Positions 34,694 through 43,033 of a stretch of DNA of 64,000 nucleotides are shown piece after piece. How positions within the stretch are numbered: position 1 is the stretch's first letter; each line of letters starts with the position of its first letter. Below the pieces are notes generated by a model. It was given only the letters and a program-made list of their open reading frames with translations. It did no database searches and had not been told where the DNA came from. The DNA comes from Thalassoglobus sp. JC818 (GTDB taxonomy: Bacteria; Planctomycetota; Planctomycetia; Planctomycetales; Planctomycetaceae), in the NCBI RefSeq assembly GCF_040717535.1, contig NZ_JBFEFI010000004.1:705813-769812 (forward strand), written 5' to 3'. Position numbers and translations under genes: made by a program.

Positions 34694-36247
34694 ATGAAAC
34701 CTACCACTCACGTTGGTTCCCAACGCAGCGGAAAAGTTCTGCTCTCACTTGTCGTCGCTCTGACGCTCTTGGTGATGAGCGTCCCGATTGTCAGCTGGGG
34801 AGTGGCCGAAAAACCTGTTGTCGTTGCTGAAGATGGGTTTTCTGTTGTCACAAGAGGTCACATCGAACAAATCGTGACCCAACAGGGTGAGCTGCAAAGC
34901 GCAGAACGGAACACTGTTGTCAATCACTGCGAATGGTCGACAAGCATCGTCGAAATTCTGCCTGAAGGAACAATCGTCCAACCGGGTGATGTGATCGCTG
35001 TCCTCGATGACGCGGAATTGCGCGAACGGCTTCAGGAACGAGAAGTCCGCTACATCAACTCGATCGCCGCTCTCGAACAAGCACGAGAGAACCTCAACAT
35101 TCAGGTTCTCACCAACGAGAGCAAAATTGCTGCAGCCGAGTTGGAACTCGAACTCACTAAGCTCAAGCTGGATGCATATGTCAACGCCGAACATCCGCAG
35201 AAGCTTCATCAATTGGAGAGTGCTAAAGTCCTCGCAGAAGAGACAATGGCCCGGGCTCAGAAGTCGTACGAGTTCACGCTTTCGATGTTCAAACGAGGAT
35301 ATCGAGCTCACGATGACTGCGAAGCAGAACGTCTGAAAGTGATCCGCGAGGAAAACAAATACAAGCAAGCCACAGACGCTCTCAACATCTACACCGATCA
35401 CACGTACGTTCGCAACATGACGCAGTACGTCGCTCAGAGTCAGGAAGCAGAGCGAAATCTCGACAGAGTCAAAATCGCTGCTCGATCAGCAGAACTCAGT
35501 CGCCAAATCACGCTCAGCTCGAGAGAGCGTTCTTACAACATCTACAAGGCATATCAGGAACGTCTGAAGACCAACATTGAAGCTTGCAAGATCATCGCCA
35601 AGAACGCAGGTGCAGTGATTCACGCTCGAGAAAGTTCCAGCTCCGCCAAAGGACTCGAAGAAGGCAGCCGTGTTCGATATCTGCAGCAGATCGCTCACGT
35701 CCCTGATCGGGACAACCTGAAAGTGGAACTTCGAGTCCATGAGTCCAACATCCGTTTGATCGGACATGACTCAGAAGCAGTCGTCAAGATTGACGCACTG
35801 CAGGAAACACCTTTCCGAGGCAAGGTAAGCCACGTTTCCAAGATCCCAACCAGCGGTCGCTACCCGAACTACCACCTTCGCGAATACAAGGTGACCGTTG
35901 CACTCGACATCGATCCAGAGCTTGCTCGAACGATCGCTCCCGGGCTGTCAGCGAATGTCTCGATCATCTCAGACCAGCGGTATGACGTTCTCCGAATTCC
36001 TCATCAATCAGTCGTCGAAGTCGGCGGGGATTACTACTCGTTCGTTCAAAGCGGAGATCATGTTGAAGAGCGACTCGTCGAAGTTGGGATTAATGACGAT
36101 TCTCAAATCGAAATCATCAGCGGCCTCGAAGAAGGTGACCAGGTCGTTACCAAACCACGAATCGCCTGTGCTTCTTTGATCGCGTCGCTTCAGGATCGCA
36201 CCGATACCAAAGATGGCATCTCAGGCTGGTTGGCATTCCTTAACTAG
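34694..36247 (+). CDS. HlyD/RND-type periplasmic adaptor protein
   Basis: The 517-residue protein starts at ATG 34694, placing an N-terminal membrane anchor (LLSLVVALTLLVMSVPIVSW) at the front. A biotinyl-lipoyl-like segment (IVEILPEGTIVQPGDVIAVL) precedes a long alpha-helical coiled-coil hairpin (about 110-310), then beta-barrel strands and the block ISGLEEGDQVVTKP. The family links inner-membrane exporters (ABC or RND) to the outer membrane. No exporter gene follows; the gene ends at TAG 36245-36247, which is also the first three bases of a repeat element. Coiled-coil length is longer than in typical RND adaptors. Confidence 0.86.
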   Translation: MKPTTHVGSQRSGKVLLSLVVALTLLVMSVPIVSWGVAEKPVVVAEDGFSVVTRGHIEQIVTQQGELQSAERNTVVNHCEWSTSIVEILPEGTIVQPGDVIAVLDDAELRERLQEREVRYINSIAALEQARENLNIQVLTNESKIAAAELELELTKLKLDAYVNAEHPQKLHQLESAKVLAEETMARAQKSYEFTLSMFKRGYRAHDDCEAERLKVIREENKYKQATDALNIYTDHTYVRNMTQYVAQSQEAERNLDRVKIAARSAELSRQITLSSRERSYNIYKAYQERLKTNIEACKIIAKNAGAVIHARESSSSAKGLEEGSRVRYLQQIAHVPDRDNLKVELRVHESNIRLIGHDSEAVVKIDALQETPFRGKVSHVSKIPTSGRYPNYHLREYKVTVALDIDPELARTIAPGLSANVSIISDQRYDVLRIPHQSVVEVGGDYYSFVQSGDHVEERLVEVGINDDSQIEIISGLEEGDQVVTKPRIACASLIASLQDRTDTKDGISGWLAFLN

Positions 36248-36349
36248 AGCATACTTGATTTGGTGTGCACGATCTCTCACGAGCAAGCACAGCCATTTAT
36301 GTTGAGAAACAGTGCAAGCGAGTGCACAGAAAAGAGCAACTTGCTCTAA
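36245..36349 (+). repeat. Dispersed palindromic (MITE-like) element, copy 1
   Basis: An element of about 105 bases begins TAGAGCA and ends in the palindrome AGAGCAACTTGCTCT at 36334-36348, with inner inverted parts around GTGTGCAC and GTGCACAG. Its first TAG is the stop codon of the HlyD-like gene. Related copies lie at 58484-58593 (same strand) and 39314-39361 (minus, internally deleted). Confidence 0.7.
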
Positions 36350-36444
36350 TCGGTTCCCCACAACTATTGGGACCAAATGAAGGAAAAGCACTTCCGAAGA
36401 GTCCGAATTCGACTCCTCTGAAACCAGCATCCAAATACAAAAGT

Positions 36445-36489
36445 CGCGAAGGCGCTCATCCATGTGGCACCTTCGCGATTTTTGTTTGT
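36445..36489. terminator. Bidirectional terminator between adaptor and sulfatase genes
   Basis: TCGCGAAGG at 36445-36453 pairs with CCTTCGCGA at 36471-36479, with further GC/GC pairing inside. The plus strand continues TTTTTGTTTG and the minus strand CTTTTGTATTTGG, so it can serve both convergent genes. Confidence 0.82.
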
Positions 36490-36518
36490 TGTGTGAGCTG
36501 GACCAACTTCAACTCGGT

Positions 36519-37937
36519 CTACCGATTGGATGGCCAGTTGAATCGTTCGATTGGCGACTCGGTTCGTGCTTCCTCAAAGATTTGCTTCGCAACTTCGACG
36601 ATGTTTGGATACTCCGATGCCACATCGTTTGCTTCGCGTGGATCAATTCCCAGGTGATAAAGTTCGATGGGACTCGGACTTTTCTTCAGCATATTGACCT
36701 GCACTGCTTTCCAGTTGCCCATGCGGACAGCCCGCTTCCCTCCCTGTTCGAAGAACTCCCAATAGAGCCAGCGGTGCTGCTCTTGGTCACGTTTCTTGCC
36801 GAGAAGTGTTGGTGCGAAAGAAATTCCATCCAAGTCTGATGGAGTCGTTGCACCGGCCAGTTCGCACGCTGTCGGGAAGAAATCCCAGAACGCTGAAACG
36901 TGATCACTGTCTGAGCCAGCAGGAATCGTTCCAGGCCACCAGGCCACCATGGGAGTGCGAATTCCTCCTTCATATAAGTCTCGTTTCGCACCCCGCAGCA
37001 GGCCGGAAGATTCAAACGACTTCTCCGAATGTCCGCCCGCTTCGGTTGCTCCGTTGTCACTGGCGAAGATGACCAGAGTGTTTTCAGCGATGTTCTGATC
37101 CTTGAGTGTTTTCAGGATCTGTCCTACTTCCCAATCCAATCGACTGACCATCGCTGCCCACGTGGTCAGCGGCTCAGGCTCGTTTCTGTAGTGCTTCTGG
37201 TTCGTAACAGGAGTCTCTTCGAATTTGCCGCGGTACTTTGCTTTCCATTCCTCCGGTGCATAAAGGCTGACGTGAGGAATATGAGCTGAGTACATCAGGA
37301 AAAAGGGTTCCGCTGAATGTTTGCGAATCCAGCTTGTCGCTTCCTCAAGATAAAGATCGTGGCAGTACTGATCTCCTTCGTGCTCGAAGTTCCCAGGCAG
37401 TTCGATCGCCTGCCCGTTTCGGTAAACGACTTTCGGAAAGTAGTGATGCGCTTCTGTATGACTCAAGACTCCAAAGAAGTGATCGAAGCCCTTTCGGTTT
37501 GGCAAATCGATGTCAGACATCCCTCCAGAAACGCATGACTTTCCAATCATTGCTGTCGCGTAACCTGCATCCTGAAGTGCGGAGGCAACCGTTCGATCCT
37601 CTGGATCATCTCTCAGAACCACTTCTGATCCATTCCCGCGCATGTAAGTGTGCCCGGTGTGCAGCCCCGTCATCAGGCAACTTCTGGAAGGAGCACAGAC
37701 CGTCGAGCCCGAATAGTGCTGCGTGAACTCCATTCCTTCGGCAAACATCTGATCGATGTGCGGAGTTTCAATTCGCTCTTGTCCGTAGAAACCCAGGTCT
37801 CCGATGCCAAGATCATCGGCCAAGATGAACACGATATTCGGGCGTTTGCCTTCTTCTGCGAACGCAGACGACTCGAAACACGAAACGATCGTGTACAAGA
37901 ATAAACAAACAGCAACCGAAGCAAAGATACGCAACAT
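36519..37937 (-). CDS. Sulfatase (formylglycine-dependent)
   Basis: The 472-residue exported sulfatase starts at ATG 37937 with AGAAGAAAG upstream; the longer frame to 38084 puts residues before the signal peptide (MLRIFASVAVCLFLYTIVSC). Metal-site residues are in NIVFILADDLGIGDLG. The modification site is CAPSRSCLMTG near residue 85, whose cysteine becomes formylglycine. Later blocks are LVIFASDNGATEAGGH and the C-terminal subdomain. The substrate, probably a sulfated polysaccharide or aryl sulfate, cannot be told. It needs a formylglycine-generating enzyme, not in this window. Confidence 0.93.
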   Translation of the reverse strand: MLRIFASVAVCLFLYTIVSCFESSAFAEEGKRPNIVFILADDLGIGDLGFYGQERIETPHIDQMFAEGMEFTQHYSGSTVCAPSRSCLMTGLHTGHTYMRGNGSEVVLRDDPEDRTVASALQDAGYATAMIGKSCVSGGMSDIDLPNRKGFDHFFGVLSHTEAHHYFPKVVYRNGQAIELPGNFEHEGDQYCHDLYLEEATSWIRKHSAEPFFLMYSAHIPHVSLYAPEEWKAKYRGKFEETPVTNQKHYRNEPEPLTTWAAMVSRLDWEVGQILKTLKDQNIAENTLVIFASDNGATEAGGHSEKSFESSGLLRGAKRDLYEGGIRTPMVAWWPGTIPAGSDSDHVSAFWDFFPTACELAGATTPSDLDGISFAPTLLGKKRDQEQHRWLYWEFFEQGGKRAVRMGNWKAVQVNMLKKSPSPIELYHLGIDPREANDVASEYPNIVEVAKQIFEEARTESPIERFNWPSNR

Positions 37938-38233
37938 AAACAAGACTTTCTTCTCGACGATTTTCGTATGAGGCGACCACAAAACGAGAGCGGACCGCTC
38001 GTGCTTGTGCAAACACCTGAGTTTTGGAAGCAGATTCGGAATTGATTGTTCATGCGAGTTGCCGAAGACCGATTCAATACCCAACGTTTAGAATTGGACA
38101 GCGTATTGCTGCTTCAATTCATTGGCGAAGTGGAATTCGACTCGACCAGTCAGCGAACCAACTGCACGAATTTCGTTTCAAACTGTCACGAACACCGAGA
38201 GGTGTTACTGACAGTTTCGGAACGAGTTCCCGC

Positions 38234-39292
38234 TCATGATGGCGATTTTTCATCCATCAGGCAAACTGCCAGATGCCCATTTGCCAGTGCCACAGAGAGA
38301 CGTTTCCCATCGGCCGAGAGATCAAGGTCCCGCACATCGGAAGGAAGTTTCAGTTGATGCACCTGTTCGGTCTGCCCCGGTTTCCAGAACAACAAACTTC
38401 CACCACTTCCGCCGCATCCGCTGATGATTGTTCCGTCGGGATGGAGACGCACATTCCAGGCGACTCCTTGTAGCGGTTCCTTTGTCAGGTACTCAGTCAT
38501 CTTCTCAACATCTGTGTAGTCGAAAACGACAACGGAGGGATTTCCAATCCCAGCGAAAGCATTGGAGACTTTCGTGATACCTGACCCTGCAAGGGTTTTG
38601 CCATCTGGCCCGAACGTCAAACCTCGAAACCCACCGATTTGGGCTCTGAACCCATTGTCGTACTTCGAGAGCGACTCCGCCTTCCAGGTCCGAATTTGAT
38701 TTCCGTCAGTGATGTTCCATTCAATGAGTTGCCCCATCAAATCGCCTGTCACCAGATGAGGCAGTGATGGATGAAAGCAGACGTTATAGATGTGTGACTC
38801 GTGTCCTCGAAATTCGTGCTGTAATTCTCCATCCGATGTTCGCCAGAGTCGAACGACCAAATCGTTCCCCACGCTGGCGACCAATGACTGATCGGGACTG
38901 ACTGCAATCGCTCGAATCCAGCCAGCATGCGCCTCAATCGATTTTCGAATCTTCGGAGTCGAAAGAATGTCTTCCCAGAAATTCAGCTTCCCGTCGTAGC
39001 CTCCGGTGATCAGCATGTTTCCGGAGTCGGCAAACCCGAGCGCCCGCACCCAGGCATCACAATCGAGTTGCTCTTTGGTTCCGTCGGCCACTTTCACACG
39101 CCAGACGCAGTAGTCTTCTGAACCGCTGAAGACAAACTCTCCTGATGGATGAAAGAGACAAGAGAGGAGCGGCTTGCTGACCTCCCAGTCTGACTGAATA
39201 TGTGTTTTCGTGATGTCCACAACGAAGTCCCTGTTCACTGACGGATTTCTTCGGACGGCAAATGACTGGCCAGCAACTCCGCCTTCACTCAT
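38234..39292 (-). CDS. WD40 repeat protein
   Basis: The 352-residue protein is built almost wholly of WD40-type repeats: LSCLFHPSGEFVFSGSEDYC, VRALGFADSGNMLITGGYDG, IRAIAVSPDQSLVASVGND, IYNVCFHPSLPHLVTGD and further degenerate ones, enough for a seven-bladed propeller. There is no signal peptide. WD40 proteins are binding scaffolds. In planctomycetes they often accompany DUF1549/DUF1501 genes, as here, at the end of a probable minus-strand operon. A small repeat element (39314-39361) separates it from the upstream gene. Confidence 0.87.
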   Translation of the reverse strand: MSEGGVAGQSFAVRRNPSVNRDFVVDITKTHIQSDWEVSKPLLSCLFHPSGEFVFSGSEDYCVWRVKVADGTKEQLDCDAWVRALGFADSGNMLITGGYDGKLNFWEDILSTPKIRKSIEAHAGWIRAIAVSPDQSLVASVGNDLVVRLWRTSDGELQHEFRGHESHIYNVCFHPSLPHLVTGDLMGQLIEWNITDGNQIRTWKAESLSKYDNGFRAQIGGFRGLTFGPDGKTLAGSGITKVSNAFAGIGNPSVVVFDYTDVEKMTEYLTKEPLQGVAWNVRLHPDGTIISGCGGSGGSLLFWKPGQTEQVHQLKLPSDVRDLDLSADGKRLSVALANGHLAVCLMDEKSPS

Positions 39293-39313
39293 CAGCTGGG
39301 GTAGAATTGACCG

Positions 39314-39361
39314 TTAGAGCAAGATGTTCTTTCCTGTGCACACAAAATCAAAAATGCTCTA
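39314..39361 (-). repeat. Dispersed palindromic element, copy 3 (internally deleted)
   Basis: Read on the minus strand it begins TAGAGCATTTTTGATTTTG, like copy 1, then jumps to the 3' part (GTGCACAGGAAAGAACAT, then CTTGCTCTAA). Its first TAG is the stop codon of the ceramidase/LamG gene. It lies between two genes of a likely operon. Confidence 0.65.
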
Positions 39362-41542
39362 TTCAGTTTTCAACGTGCCGAACTCTTTCTGAATTGATTC
39401 CACTTCCTGACTGGAGAGGGCACGATCGAAGACAACAACTTCGTCGAGTCTTCCTTCCCATGGGGATGCCCTGTCCGCCCTTCCTCCGAAGAAGAAGCTT
39501 GGACTTGAACGCGGTGAATCGTCAAGCTGGAGTTGAAACTCTGGATCTGCATTCTGATTCAGATAGGCTGTCAGCGTTTGACCTTTCACGACAAACACAA
39601 CATGTGCCCACGTCCAACGCGGTACAGCATTGAGTCCCTCGGCAGTGTTTCCTTCGGCACCGACACACAAAACGCCGTTTCCATTTAATCCGAGATGTGT
39701 CCCACGCTCGGAAGGCATATCATTCTCTGCTCGTGAAAAGAACCATTTGGTTGGAGATCGGGCTTGATCCGGAAGCCCATTCCAAATCCAAAGCGAGATC
39801 GTGTATTCTTCACCGATGTTGTCCAAAGCAGAAGTGAGCCTGCCGCCGGCGAAGTGTGGGCAGCGGTTGGTTTCTTCCCAATTCGTCTCGTCAATCGTCG
39901 GACCTTCCAGGAAGTAAGCGATCCCGGGTTCATAAAACGCGTGATGCCCGTTCGGTGTAGCATCCTTCGCAATTGGCCCGTTCATCTCGCTCAGTCGGTA
40001 ATACGCAGCCGGACTTCGGTCGAGCACGTATTGTGTTGAGTCAGTGACCGCCAGTTCAGGATTTTTCCCGGGTCGACCAGCGACGGTTTCGAGCAGTGAC
40101 TTCGCTGCAGCTACAATTTTAGGCTCTGCCTGAACTTCTAACCCGGCAGACCGTGCTGGCCACGTGTTGTATCCTCCAAGGTAATGTTGTTCCGGTGGCG
40201 GAATATATCCGTCACCTCCGTTTGCCAGTTCGATCACCATCGTTTTCGCGAACGGGCTGCTTCGCTTAATCTTCAGCCCAGAGAGTGCATAGGTTTCGTT
40301 CGGTGTCGTCGCGATGGCGAAATCACCAATTCGAACAGCTTGAACGACAACTTCGGTCGACTGCAATTCGTCCAGAAAAACCTGTTCTCTGGCGTAAATC
40401 TCCGGTCTCGTTTCGGGCAATCGGCCATCCAACTCAGCGACGATTTCGTTCGCCCATTTCAGCCTTTGTTGGTCAGGAGTTCGATAATCGAGTTCGAACC
40501 GACTCTCCGCCATGTCGATTGTCGCGTCGGGCTGATATTCAATTTCGTCATATGCAGTCTTTGCAACACCAATCAGACCTTCGGCAAACTCCGTAATCGT
40601 CTGATGTTCGGAAGACTCTCCCGTTTCGATGATCTTACGATAGTCGCGTCTCCAGATATCTCCACTGCAACCATGAGACATCATTGCCACGAACGGCGGC
40701 GAATTTTCGTCCTGATGCGAGAGTTGCTCTTGGAGGCCGTTTGAAAACAGACCGAAGTAATCCGAGCTGAGCCCCTTGTCTCCGAAGTAGTGCATCGAAA
40801 AGTTAGCGATCAGAGCGATTGGGCGTCCATCAGGAGATTGAAACGACAACAGTGAAAGAACCGGATCTTCCGGGCCGGACTCTCCAGTGACATCATCCGG
40901 ATTGCGAGCAGCGTGCATGTTGGCTTTAACGGTTGAATTTCCGAACGGATCCAGCTGCGGCTTGTCTGTTCGATAAATCCATCGACGCAGCGCGGTATAC
41001 TCCGGAGCGTACTGCTGCCCCCAACCAACGACAGCCGGTTCGAGTTGCTTCTCAGCTGCTACAAAGCTGTTGACCAGTCGTTCGCGAAGGAATGCAACAT
41101 ACTGTTCATCCGGGCTTGTCCCGAGCGCGCCCATGGATGAGGGTGCTGAGTGAGTGTGAGTCGCCGAGATGAGAATCTGATCCGGCTTGAGTTTTGTTTT
41201 CGCCGCTGTGAGGGCTTTGACATCATCGACCAGTGTTTTGGGAAGCATACAACTGTCGACGACGCAGATCGCCAAACGTTCCTCACCGTCATCAATGACG
41301 ACTGTCCGTGCGTGCAGCTTTGACGTCACATCGCTGACAGTTCGTGAAACCATGCTTCCGTTGACCAACACCGGAAGATCAACAGGTGTGACTTCTGTCG
41401 CGACAGCACCAACTTTCAATTCAGCATTTGTCTGATTAGCGAGCAGACTCAATGACAACAGCATGAACAGTCCGCAATGCATCGTTCGCAAGAAGGACAC
41501 ATCACTCGTTGAACTTTGAAGCATGGTGAAGTTGATCTCCAT
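39359..41542 (-). CDS. Neutral ceramidase-like protein fused to a C-terminal LamG domain
   Basis: The protein has about 727 residues from ATG 41542, or 721 from ATG 41524. The longest frame to 41686 would overlap the upstream gene by 89 bases and is unlikely. After a signal peptide (HCGLFMLLSLSLLANQTNA) comes a domain like the N-terminal part of neutral/alkaline ceramidases (VGAVATEVTPVDLPVLVNG, ISATHTHSAPSSMG, NFSMHYFGDKGLSSDYFG, SHGCSGDIWRRDY). The last ~200 residues are a concanavalin-like LamG domain (EEYTISLWIWNG, GRLDEVVVFDRALSSQEVE). The fusion suggests a secreted hydrolase held to a glycan. The substrate is unknown. Confidence 0.82.
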   Translation of the reverse strand: MEINFTMLQSSTSDVSFLRTMHCGLFMLLSLSLLANQTNAELKVGAVATEVTPVDLPVLVNGSMVSRTVSDVTSKLHARTVVIDDGEERLAICVVDSCMLPKTLVDDVKALTAAKTKLKPDQILISATHTHSAPSSMGALGTSPDEQYVAFLRERLVNSFVAAEKQLEPAVVGWGQQYAPEYTALRRWIYRTDKPQLDPFGNSTVKANMHAARNPDDVTGESGPEDPVLSLLSFQSPDGRPIALIANFSMHYFGDKGLSSDYFGLFSNGLQEQLSHQDENSPPFVAMMSHGCSGDIWRRDYRKIIETGESSEHQTITEFAEGLIGVAKTAYDEIEYQPDATIDMAESRFELDYRTPDQQRLKWANEIVAELDGRLPETRPEIYAREQVFLDELQSTEVVVQAVRIGDFAIATTPNETYALSGLKIKRSSPFAKTMVIELANGGDGYIPPPEQHYLGGYNTWPARSAGLEVQAEPKIVAAAKSLLETVAGRPGKNPELAVTDSTQYVLDRSPAAYYRLSEMNGPIAKDATPNGHHAFYEPGIAYFLEGPTIDETNWEETNRCPHFAGGRLTSALDNIGEEYTISLWIWNGLPDQARSPTKWFFSRAENDMPSERGTHLGLNGNGVLCVGAEGNTAEGLNAVPRWTWAHVVFVVKGQTLTAYLNQNADPEFQLQLDDSPRSSPSFFFGGRADRASPWEGRLDEVVVFDRALSSQEVESIQKEFGTLKTE

Positions 41543-41597
41543 CTGCGATTCCGACAGTGTTTGACGACTCTGATTTTTACAGGTCTCCGCAGCGCAC

Positions 41598-42869
41598 TTA
41601 AGTAATGAGTTCACTGATCGGACCGTGTGCGGGATCTGCGACCGGGAGTTCTCGACCATCGATGTCGAACGTTCCTGACGAATCAATTCCGACTGCTGAT
41701 AGATAGGTGTGGAAGAGGTCTCCCGGAGCGACTTCTCTGTCGATCACTTCCGTTCCGTTTTCGTTTGTCTTTCCAATGACTGCACCTGGTTGAATGCCTG
41801 CCCCGCCGAGGCAGATGGACCATGATTTTCCCCAATGGTCTCGCCCGTAGCGAGCATTAATTCGCGGCGTTCGACCGAATTCTGACATCACAACAACAAG
41901 TGTGGACTCCATCATACCTCGATCATCGAGGTCAGTAATCAGGTTCGAAAATGGCGTGTCAAACTCCGCCATCTGTTCGAGATGAAAGTTAAAGTTCTCA
42001 TTGTGGGTATCGTAGTTGGAATGAGAGACCTGAACGAACGGTACATCCTGTTCCAGAAGACGTCTGGCCATCAGGCAATGTTTCCCGAAATCGTGACTGC
42101 CATAGCGAGCCTGATCCTCAGCCGACTCTTTCGAGACATCAAAGACATCCCGTCTCTCCATCAGCCCGAGTGCCTGCTCGAAACTCTCCGTATAAACCTC
42201 AGTCTCCGCTGTTCTGCGAGAGGCAAGAAAGCGATCGTTTAACCCACGACGAAAATCATGACGCTTCTGATCGATCTGATCCGAAAGCGAACCATGCCGT
42301 GCTGAGTTGGCCAGCGGGTTGCCATTAACTCCCACGCTGTTATACGCAGGACCGAGATAGGCAGCATCATTCCCACGTCCTCCTCCGGGAATTCTGAGGA
42401 ATCCAGGCAGCGGTGAATTCTGACGTTCCAGTGCTTTGGCACACACCGATCCGAGATGAGGGTATGCGACGCCGGGCATTTGATTACGGCCATAGCCCAT
42501 CTGATAGCTTCCCTTCCCGTGATCATCGTTGTGGGAATTGATGCTGCGTATCAGCGACAGCTTGTCGAAATTCTTCGCTGTTTGAGGTAGAAGTTCAGAG
42601 ATGTGAATGCCCGGAACGGACGTTGGAATTGCTCGGAAAGGGCCGCCCGTGTCTGTTTTCGGCTTTGGATCCCATGTTTCGAGTTGGCTGACCCCTCCAG
42701 CTAGAAACACAACAAGCATTCGCTTCTGCTCGCTTTTGAGTTGGGCCAGAGCTTGTGACTGAGATGCAAGCCCCCAGCCGCCGACTGCCAGTCCTGCTCC
42801 GAATGCCTGCATGAAGCTGCGGCGACCAAGTGCATGTGCTTCGCTGTCACAGAAGTATCGACACTTCAT
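41598..42869 (-). CDS. DUF1501 protein (second cassette)
   Basis: The 423-residue protein starts at ATG 42869 with AAGGAAA upstream. It has a Tat-like leader (GRRSFMQAFGAGLAVGGWGL) and DUF1501 blocks VFLAGGVSQLETWDPKPK, VPFVQVSHSNYDTHNEN and LVVVMSEFGRTPRINARYGRD. It is the same family as the protein at 29417-30697, with clear divergence. It follows the large DUF1549/DUF1553 gene by 164 bases and precedes the ceramidase-like gene by about 55 bases, probably in one transcript. Confidence 0.91.
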   Translation of the reverse strand: MKCRYFCDSEAHALGRRSFMQAFGAGLAVGGWGLASQSQALAQLKSEQKRMLVVFLAGGVSQLETWDPKPKTDTGGPFRAIPTSVPGIHISELLPQTAKNFDKLSLIRSINSHNDDHGKGSYQMGYGRNQMPGVAYPHLGSVCAKALERQNSPLPGFLRIPGGGRGNDAAYLGPAYNSVGVNGNPLANSARHGSLSDQIDQKRHDFRRGLNDRFLASRRTAETEVYTESFEQALGLMERRDVFDVSKESAEDQARYGSHDFGKHCLMARRLLEQDVPFVQVSHSNYDTHNENFNFHLEQMAEFDTPFSNLITDLDDRGMMESTLVVVMSEFGRTPRINARYGRDHWGKSWSICLGGAGIQPGAVIGKTNENGTEVIDREVAPGDLFHTYLSAVGIDSSGTFDIDGRELPVADPAHGPISELIT

Positions 42870-43033
42870 TGAAACGTTTCCTTCTTTCTCACTCTTGGCC
42901 TGACCACGGAATCGCCGACATTCAAATTGTGTTTAAAGGGATAAGTTCGAGTTCAACACACACAGATCGATTTGCTTTCAGGTATTCGTGTTGTCCGTTG
43001 AATCTACTACGAGCAACAATTTCGTTTCATAAT

